Source: Dugong dugon
Lineage: Eukaryota; Chordata; Mammalia; Sirenia; Dugongidae
Direction: 5' to 3'
DNA: 64,000 bases
NCBI GenBank assembly: GCA_030035585.1
Contig: CM057469.1
Span: 58,979,501 to 59,043,500, forward strand
Part shown: positions 56,435 through 64,000 of the stretch, one piece after another
Numbering within the stretch: position 1 is the first letter of the stretch
How the letters are laid out: every line of letters starts with the position of its first letter
The notes under the pieces: generated by a model
What the model saw: the letters and a program-made list of their open reading frames with translations, nothing else
What the model was told of the DNA's origin: nothing
Databases searched by the model: none
Program-made: the position numbers and the translations under genes

Positions 56435-57529
56435 ACTTGAATTCTTCTTCCTAAACAGGCAGTTCAGAACACATAGGAGGTGACTATAGAAAACATGCAA
56501 AGATTTAACAATTTTGCCAGTAGCAAAATAATGTTTCCTGAAATAATAAAAATTAATACCCAAAGATTCAAACAGAAAGGCCATATAATGCCTTATACAT
56601 AGCAGATTATTTTTAAGACGTTAATGGATGAATGTTGAATGATGATCTAACCACTGTAAAAGAGCAAACGTAAAATAGCAAAAACAAAAAATGTTCTGGA
56701 GAATCCTGTAGGTTAGAGAAAAATAACAAATCTAAATATTTAGAGAAGAAATCGATTCAAATATAAATTAGTAACAAGGTACACAATTTGTTCTGAGGGT
56801 TATCTGTTACTTTTTAATACTTGTAATATAAACTCTAAGTAGCATGCATAGAAATCCAAGCTAAATACTGTATTTTTATGCAAATATTGTGAACTTTCTA
56901 AGCTTGTTTGCCAACCACACCCTCCCCCCGCAAGGTATTTTCATAATTGCTGCTGTGCCAATTTTTTTTTACATGTTGCTACAAAAAGATTAGCATAGTG
57001 CATATACAAAAATACTTCCGACGGGATGGGGTAGTTGGTAAACAAATGTAGAAGGTGGACGTTATTTGTGTAAAAATATGGTAATTTGTGTGATGTATAA
57101 AATATACATGCTTTAATTTATAAAGAAGAACGAGTAAGTATTTTAAACAGGAATAATATTGCTGTCCCCCTCCCGCTTTGCTGTTTATGCATGAAAAGTC
57201 TTCCCACAGTAACTATGCTTAATGAACAATCATTAATCACCTAGTGGCAGACACTAGCAATAAAAGCAAAGTACATGGGAGGAATTATTAAGTGACTCCA
57301 AGAATTGCCCTGAAACTTCAAGCCCTTTGAAGTGATGGAAAAGTTCTTAAAGACACCAAGTACAGGAAAGTAAAAATGCAGCTTTAAAATGCAACCAAGT
57401 CATAAAGGAAATGTGTCTCCTCATTTATCCTTTTGATTTTTCTTAACTTGTCATTCTAACAGCTCTTTGTGTCTCTGGTGCAGAATTTATAGCAGTTTTG
57501 ATTTAGAATTTTTGTGATCAAGTTTAATT
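56435..57529. other. Unassigned, repeat-poor DNA
   Basis: About 1.1 kb without a named repeat. The part 57120-57420 has mixed composition and several TAAT-type motifs (for example aacaatcattaatcacctag), which would suit a conserved noncoding element, but nothing proves it. Confidence 0.45.
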
Positions 57530-57645
57530 TTTCCTCCTGGACTATTATCTGTTTAAGAGTAGAGATTATATCATCAATTTTATTTTTTTTATGACTCTAG
57601 TGCCCAGTAGGGTACCCAAAACTTAACAGATGTTGAATTCAGGTT
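57530..57645 (+). mobile_element. L2 3' end
   Basis: tcctggactattatctgttt..aagagtagagattatatc..gtgcccagtagggtacccaa..ttaacagatgttgaatt follows the L2 terminus on the plus strand. Confidence 0.6.
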
Positions 57646-57649
57646 TATA

Positions 57650-58500
57650 GCATGTGTATGTGTAAAAGAGAAGGGCAGAATATCTCTTAAGTGTTCATTT
57701 CTAGAATATGTGTGTGTTTTTTTTTTTTTTTTTCCTGTTTTTTGGGTTTTTTTTAGAACAGATTTCATTAATCCATAAGGCAACTGGAGGTTCTTTGGTT
57801 CTTATTTGTTGGTTTGTTTGGTTGTTATTTCTAATCACAGCAGGCTGCAAAGATTGAAATCATATTTTAATCATTATATAGGTGAAAAAGGCTTATTTTC
57901 TCATGAAATTAGGGATTACAAAAGCAATGAAAATTTTCATTCAACAAGCACATTAAAATTAACAAATTATTTTAATGATATATACACCAATTAAAGAACC
58001 CAATATATTACTCAGTAGGGTTGTAGAGAGAAGCTTAATCCTCTAACTGTAGTTCCAGAGTCAAAAATCATAATGCTGAGAATAAAGAGCGAAAAGAGAG
58101 ACTATTAGAAGTTCGTGGCCCTAATAATCTATTGATAATAGTATTTCCTTTAAATTAGTGAATTGAAAAACTTTGTATGGAAATATTTCTCTTATATTTT
58201 AGCATTTTTTAAGTCTACAGAAAAAATTTGAAAATAAAAGAGAACTACTTACGTTGATTTTTGTATATATCCAAGAAAAAAAAAGTTTCTAAACCGTAAA
58301 GTAAAGGGCATTCATGTTAAATAGAGAATTTAAACTCAGGATTTTATTCAGTGTTTTACTAATGTACTAAAAATTTATTGAAACCACTGAAAAGATGTTA
58401 AGAAACACCTATTTACTTGAAATGAGTGGAAATACACTACACACAGCAAATGATGTCCTATGAGACCAAAAATTAAAGGTGAATGCTGAGCATACACAAT
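57650..58500. other. Unassigned AT-rich DNA
   Basis: A T-run at 57717-57734; otherwise nothing recognised. Confidence 0.5.
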
Positions 58501-58502
58501 GT

Positions 58503-59050
58503 TACTGTTGTTGTTGTTAGGTGCAATCCAGCCGGTTCCCACTCATAGTCACCCTATGTAAAACAATGAAACACTGCCCGGTCCTGCACCATCTTCACAA
58601 TCATTGCTATGTTTGAGCCCATTGTTGCAGCCACTGTGTCAATCCATCTTATTGGAGCCTTCCTGTTTTTCGATGACCCTCTACCTTACCAAGCATGATG
58701 TCCTTCTCCAGGGACTGGTTCCTCCTGATAACATGTCCAAAGTATTTAAGACGAAGTGTCACTATTCTCCCTTCCAAGGAGCATTCTGGCTGTAGTTCTT
58801 CCAAGACAAACTTACTCGTTCTTCTGGCAGTCCATGGTATACTCAAACATTCTTTGCCAGCATCATAATTTAAAAGCATCAATTCTTCTCTGGTCTTCCT
58901 TGTTCATTGTCCAGCTTTCGCATGGGAGGCGATTGAAAATATTATGGCTTGAGTGAAGCAAACCTTAATTCTCAAAGTGACATCTTTGCTTTTCAACACT
59001 TTAAAGAGGTCTTTTGCCGTACATTTGCCCAATGCAATACATTGTATGAT
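58503..59050 (-). mobile_element. RTE 3' fragment
   Basis: Minus strand with (gtt)n and gttaggtgcaatccagccgg tail, the tgaccctctaccttaccaag block, the ttccaagacaaacttactcg block and the cgcatgggaggcgattgaaa block. It is cut near 59050 by an L1 tail. Confidence 0.92.
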
Positions 59051-59053
59051 TTT

Positions 59054-59640
59054 TTTTTCTTTTTAATTTGTGCTTTAAGTGAAAGTTTACAGTTCAAGTC
59101 AGGATAATGTTCACAGCTGGCTTAGTATAAATTCTGTTTATTATGTTGAGTAATTTCCCTTCTACTCCTATTTTGCTGAGAATTTTTATCATGAATGTGT
59201 GTTGGACTTTGTCAAATGCCTTTTCTGCATTAATTGATAAGATCATGTGGTTCTTGTCTTTTGTTTTATTAATGTGATGGATTACTCTGACTGTTTTTCT
59301 AATGTTAAAACATCCCTGTATACCTGGCATGAATCCTACTTGGTCATGGTGAATTATTTTTATGATATGTTGTTGAATTCTATTGGCTAGAATTTTGTTG
59401 AGAAATTTTGTGTCTATGTTCATGAAGGATATTGGTCGGTAATTTTCTTTTTTTATGGTGTCTTTATCTGGTTTTGGTATCAGGGTTATGCCAGCTTCAT
59501 AGAATGAGTTTGGGAGTATCCCATCTTTTTCTGTGCTATGAAATACCTTTATTATTAATGGTGTTAACTCTTCTCTGAAAGTTTGGTAGAATTCTCCAGT
59601 GAAACTGTCCGGGCCAGGGCCTTTTTTTTTTTCTTTTTGA
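59054..59640 (-). mobile_element. L1 with 3' part deleted
   Basis: About 45 bp of a second L1 3' terminus type (tttgtgctttaagtgaaagt) is joined directly to the RT region of ORF2 near 59096, so the late ORF2 and most of the UTR are gone. The frame 59423-59094 gives [45 protein letters not shown], i.e. RT with motif A changed in part. Another L1 tail follows at 59650. Confidence 0.85.
59094..59423 (-). pseudogene. L1 ORF2 RT fragment
   Basis: 109-codon open piece of L1 reverse transcriptase containing the [18 protein letters not shown] block and motif A neighbourhood ([15 protein letters not shown], where most L1s have SIDAEKAFD; the aspartate is N here). Not functional. Confidence 0.85.
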
Positions 59641-59649
59641 TCTATTCTT

Positions 59650-60003
59650 TAAAAAAATTTTTTTTTTTTTACTGTACTTTAGGTGAATGTTTACAGAACA
59701 AACACTTTCTCATTAAACAGTCAATACACATACTCTTTTATGACATTTGTTAACAACCCCACGGCATGTCAACACTCTGCCTTCTCGAACTTGGAGGACC
59801 TTTTATTTTTTGGTGAAAATATACATAGCCAAAGATACACCATTTCAAAAATTTCTACATGTATAATTCAGTGACATCGATTACATTCTTCCAGTTGTGC
59901 TGCTATATTCACTGTCTTTTTCTAAATTATTCCATCACCATATCTTCACTGTCCCCTAGGCTTCCCATCAAAACATTTGGGTTGCTGTTGTCAATTTGAT
60001 CTC
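59650..60003 (-). mobile_element. L1 3' tail fragment 1 (stacked)
   Basis: T-run, actttaggtgaatgtttaca, ggaggacc, then a module caccatttcaaaaatttcta..cagtgacatcgattacattc..gttgctgttgtcaatttgat. The module is the same as the insert between the doubled termini of the L1 at 14.3 kb, here in a longer form. Confidence 0.8.
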
Positions 60004-60190
60004 ACATAGATAATTCTTTTTTTTCTTTTTTGTACTTTAGATAAAGGTTTACAGAACAAATAGTTTCTCATTTAACAGTTAGTACACGTTTCCCTGTGAC
60101 AATGGTTAACAACCACACGACATGTCAACACTGTCCCTTCTCAACCTTGAGTTCCCTATCACCAGCTTTCCTATCACTGATCTATACTTT
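60004..60190 (-). mobile_element. L1 3' tail fragment 2 (stacked)
   Basis: tgtactttagataaaggttt, ctcatttaacagttagtaca and ttccctatcaccagctttcc, the standard terminus, truncated after about 180 bp. Confidence 0.8.
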
Positions 60191-60194
60191 TTTT

Positions 60195-63100
60195 TAAAAT
60201 TTTTTTTATATTTTATTGTACTTCAGGTGAAGGCTTACAGAACAAATAGTTTCTCATGAAAGAGTAGTACACATGTTGTTTTATGACATTGGTTAACAAT
60301 CCCACAACGTATTAACCCTCTGACTTCTCAACCTTTTTTTTTTTGGTGAAAATACACCATTTCAAAAATTTCTACATGCACAGGTAAGTGACATTGACTA
60401 CACTCTTCCAATTGTGCTGCTATTCTCACTTAAGATGAAGGCTTACAAAACAAAATAGTTTCTCATTTAACAGTTACTACAAATGTTGCCCTATGACATT
60501 GGTTAACAATCTCACAAAACATCAACAATATCCTTACTCAACCTTGGGTTCCCTATCACAAGCTCGCTTGTCCCATTCTGTCTTCTGGCCCTTGTCACTG
60601 GACTACAGTACCTCATTAGTCTCATTTGGTTTAACACGGCTGTCCACTCCCAGGCTGAACAGTGAACCTCGGAGGTAGCTTCACCACTGAGCTAAAAGGG
60701 TGTCTGGGGGCAATACTCTCAAGGTTTCTGCAGTCTCCTCTAGGCCACTAAATCTGGTCTCTTTATTCTGAGTTAGAATTATGCTCTACATCCTTCTCCA
60801 GCTCTGTCCAGAACCCTCTGTTGTAATCCTGGTTAGAGCAGTCAGTGATGGTAGCCGGGCACCATCTAGCTGTACTGGACTCAGTCTGGTGGAGGCCTTG
60901 GTAGCTGTGGAGAATTAGTCCTTCAGACTAATCTTTTCCTTGTATCCTGTTCTCTTCATTCTCCCTTGCTCCTGAAGGGATGAGACCAGTGGAGTATCTT
61001 AGATGGCCGCTCACAGGATTTTAAGACCCCAGACACTACTCACCAAGGTAGAATGTAGAGCATTGTCTTTATAAGCTGTGTCATGCCAATTGAGCTAGAT
61101 GTTCCCCGAGACCATGGTCCCCACAGCTCTTCACCAAGCAACTCAGTCCCTCAGGGAGTTTGGATGTGTCTATGGGGCTTCCATGATCTTTCCTTGTCAA
61201 GTTGTGCTAGTTTCCCCTGTATTGTGTACTGTCTCACCCTTCACCCAAGATACCACTTATCTATTGCCTATTTAGTATTTCCCCCCCACCCCTCCCATCC
61301 ATGGTAACCAACAACGATTGTTACATTTTGTGTGTGAACTTTTTCATGGGTTTTTACAATAGTGGTCTCATACAATATTTGTCCTTTTGTGATTGACTTA
61401 TTTCACTCAGCATAATGTCCTCCAGTTTCATCCATGTTAGGAGATGCTTCACAGATTCATTGTTGTTCTTTCTCGTTGCATAGTATTCCATTGTGTGTAT
61501 GTACCATAGTTTGTTTATCCATTCATCTGCTGATGGGCATCTAGGTTGTTTCTATCGTTTTGCTATTGTGAACAATGCTGTCAAAAACATAGGTGTGCAT
61601 ATGTCTATTCAAGTGATGACTCTTATTTCTCCAGGATATATTCATAGGAGTGGAACTGCTGGATCGAATGGTATGTCTATTTCTAGCTTTCTGAGGAAGC
61701 GCCATATCATTTTCAAAAATGGTTGTATCATTTTGCATTCCCACCAGAAGTGCATAAGAGTTCCCATCTCCCTGCAGCCCTCCAAAATTTGTTATTTCCA
61801 GTGTTTTGGATTCATGCCAGTAATGCCGGGATGAGATGGTATCTCATTGTGGTTTTAATTTGTATTTTTCTAGTGGCTAGTGATCACGAGCATTTCCTCA
61901 TGTGTCTGTTGGCCATTTGAATGTCTTCTTTGGTGAAGTGCCTGTTCATTTCCTTTGCCCATTTTTTAATACGATTATTTGTCTTTTTGTTGCAGAGGTG
62001 TTGGATTTTCTTGTAGATTATGGAGATTAGACCGTTGTCTGACTTGTACTGTCCAAAAAGTTTTTCCCAGTCTGTAGGTTATTTTTTACTCTTTTGGTGA
62101 AGTCTTTTGAAGAGCATAGGTGTTTGATTTTTAGAAGATCCCAGTTACCCACCTTATCTATTGGGGTTTGTGTGTTGATGGTTGTGGTTTGTATCCTGTT
62201 AATGCCATGTATTAAGGCCTGAAGTATTAGTCCTATTTTTCTTCTATGAACTTTATAGTTTTAGGTTTTATATTCAGGTCTTTATCCATTTTGAAGTAGT
62301 TTTTGTATACAGTATGAGGTATGGGTCCTGTTTCATTTTTTTACAGATGGATATCCAGTTTTGCCAGCACAATTTGTTAAAAAGACTGTCTTTTCCCCAT
62401 CTGATGGACTTTGGTCCCTTGTCGAAGATCAGGTGACCGTAGGTGGATGGATTTACATCTGGGTTCTCAATTCTGTTCCATTGGTCAATTGATCTGTCGT
62501 TATACCAGTACCAGGCTGTTTTGACTACTGTAGCTGTATAGTAGGTTCTGAACTCAGGTAGTGTGAGTCCTCCAACTATATTCTTCTTCTTCAGTAGTGC
62601 TTTACTTTTTTGGGGCTTCTTCCCTTTCCATATAAAGTTAATGATTAGTTTTTCCATCTCTTTGAAGAATGTTGTTGGTATTTGGATTGGGATTGCATTG
62701 TATTTGTAAATTGCTTTGGGTAGAATTCTCATTTTCACAATGTTGAGTATGCCTATCCATGAGCATGGTATGTTTTTCCATTTATGTATATCCCTTTGGG
62801 TTTCATGCAATAGTGTTTTGTAGTTTTCTTTGTATAGGTCTTTTACATCCCTGATCAGATTTATTCCTAAGTATTTTATATTATTAGGAGCTATTGAAAA
62901 TGGTATTGTTTTCCTGATTTCCTTTTCATTGTTCTCCTTACTGGTGTATAGGAATCCAACCGATTTTTGAATGTGTATCTTGTATCCTGCTACTATGCTG
63001 AATTTTTCTATTAGTTCCAGTAGATTTCTCATGGAGTCTTTAGGGTTTTCTATGTATAGTATCATATCATCTGCAAACAAGGACAGTTTAACTTCTTCAT

Positions 63101-64000
63101 TACCAGTTTGGATGCCCTTTATTTCTCTTCTTGCCTTATTGCTCTAGCTAGAACTTCCAGCACAATGTTCAATAGGAGTGGTGATAAAGGGCATCCTTGT
63201 CTTGTTCCTGTTCTCAAGGGGAATGTTTTCAGCCTCTCTCCATTATGAATGATGTTGGCCATTGGTTTTGCATAGATGCCCTTTATTATGCTGGGAAATT
63301 TCCCTTTTATACCTATTTGATTGAGAGTTTTTATCAGGAATAGGTGTTGGACTTTGTCAAATGCCTTTTCTGCGTCAATTGAGATGATGATGTGATTCTT
63401 TTCTTTCCTTTTATTTATGTGGTGGATTACGTTGATTGATTTTCTGATGTTGAACCATCCTTGCATACCTGGTATGAATCCTACTTGGTCGTGGTGTATT
63501 ATTACTTTTTTGATATGATGCTGAAGTCTATTGGCTAGAATTTTGTTCACAATTTTTACATCTATATTCATGAGAGATATTGGCCTGTAGTTTTCTTTTT
63601 TTGTGACGTTTTTGCCTGGTTTTGGTATCAGTGTTATGCTGGCTTCATAGAATGAATTTGGAAGTGTTGCTTCCTCTTGTATGCTTTGAAATAGCTTGAG
63701 TAGTACTGGTACAAGCTCTTCATAAATGTTTTGTATAATTCTCCAGTGAAGCCATCTGGGCCAGGGCTTTTTTTGGTTGGGAGTTTTTTTTTATTACCTT
63801 TTCAATCTCTGTCTTCTTATGGGTCTGTTCAGATTTTCAACATCACTTTGTTGTAGTTTGGGTAGGCCGTGTGTTTCTAGAAATTTATCCATTTCCTCTA
63901 GCTTTTCAAATTTGTTGGAGTACAGTTTTCCATAATATTCTGTTATAATCCTTTTTATTTCAGTTGGGTCTGTTGTAACGTCCCCCATTTCATTTCTTAA
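60195..64000 (-). mobile_element. Second long L1, running off the window
   Basis: Minus-strand L1 of the same subfamily as that at 14-22 kb. The 3' UTR 60195-61367 has the doubled terminus (about 60219 and 60433), and ORF2 runs from about 61368 to the window end, where the pre-RT segment is still being read. The 5' half lies outside. Better preserved than the first copy in the RT. Confidence 0.93.
61368..64000 (-). pseudogene. L1 ORF2, partial (RT and C-terminal part), frameshifted
   Basis: Frames in order: 63988-63794 pre-RT ([27 protein letters not shown]), 63571-63119 RT ([15 protein letters not shown], motif [14 protein letters not shown], motif [27 protein letters not shown]), 63080-62274 with motif C intact as FADD and the thumb and later segments, then broken C-terminal pieces to 61368. 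The 268-codon last RT piece is the longest open frame in the window. Frame breaks between pieces make it inactive. Confidence 0.92.

Noticed and set aside
62274-63080. 268-codon open frame as a host gene
   Set aside because: It begins at the FADD motif and matches the L1 ORF2 RT and thumb order, continuous with L1 sequence on both sides.

Overview
This window reads as nuclear DNA of a mammal, most likely an afrotherian and probably an elephant or close relative (Paenungulata). The basis is the combination of interspersed repeats: many copies of the tRNA-headed AfroSINE family, many fragments of an RTE-clade LINE whose 3' tail resembles the AfroSINE tail, and long L1 elements with the type of 3' UTR I associate with elephants. 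Older pan-mammalian repeats (MIR, L2, L1M, MaLR/ERVL-type LTRs) lie underneath. The species call is recognition of families from memory plus inference; no database was searched.

I find no host protein-coding exon, rRNA, functional tRNA, CRISPR array or bacterial feature. The long open frames all lie inside L1 or RTE elements and are broken by stops, frameshifts, insertions or truncation. The remaining short frames are in AT-rich DNA and look like chance.

Layout: 1-1.7 kb AT-rich unassigned DNA; 1.7-10.2 kb a nest of an old plus-strand L1 carrying an AfroSINE and a minus-strand RTE with an inverted 5' end and a smaller RTE inside it, flanked by two other RTE fragments; 10.5-13 kb MIRs, an L1 tail, a tandem pair of different SINEs and an LTR-like relic; 14.2-22.3 kb a near-full-length minus-strand L1 (5' UTR, ORF1, ORF2, 3' UTR), inactive; 22.7-27.5 kb LTR, RTE and SINE pieces and an old plus-strand L1 split by an LTR; 27.5-36.8 kb an RTE followed by a plus-strand L1 riddled with three LTRs, an RTE fragment, three tandem SINEs and an internal inverted duplication; 36.8-42.2 kb mostly unassigned, with a truncated L1 and an L2; 42.2-45.1 kb a long RTE with a chimeric internal duplication and a tandem duplication across its 5' junction; 45.1-49.9 kb mostly unassigned plus L2 and LTR relics; 49.9-52.6 kb an RTE with a local 250-bp templated duplication copied from an LTR junction 1.6 kb away; 52.6-58.5 kb SINEs, an LTR relic and unassigned DNA; 58.5-64 kb an RTE, a deleted L1, two stacked L1 tails and a second long L1 running off the window.

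The interest is genomic archaeology: target-site duplications give insertion order at many places, and several local rearrangements (twin-priming inversion, template-switch-like inverted repeat, templated duplication with a target-site duplication, repeated insertion into the same site) can be read directly. I see no candidate for a new host defence or metabolic system.
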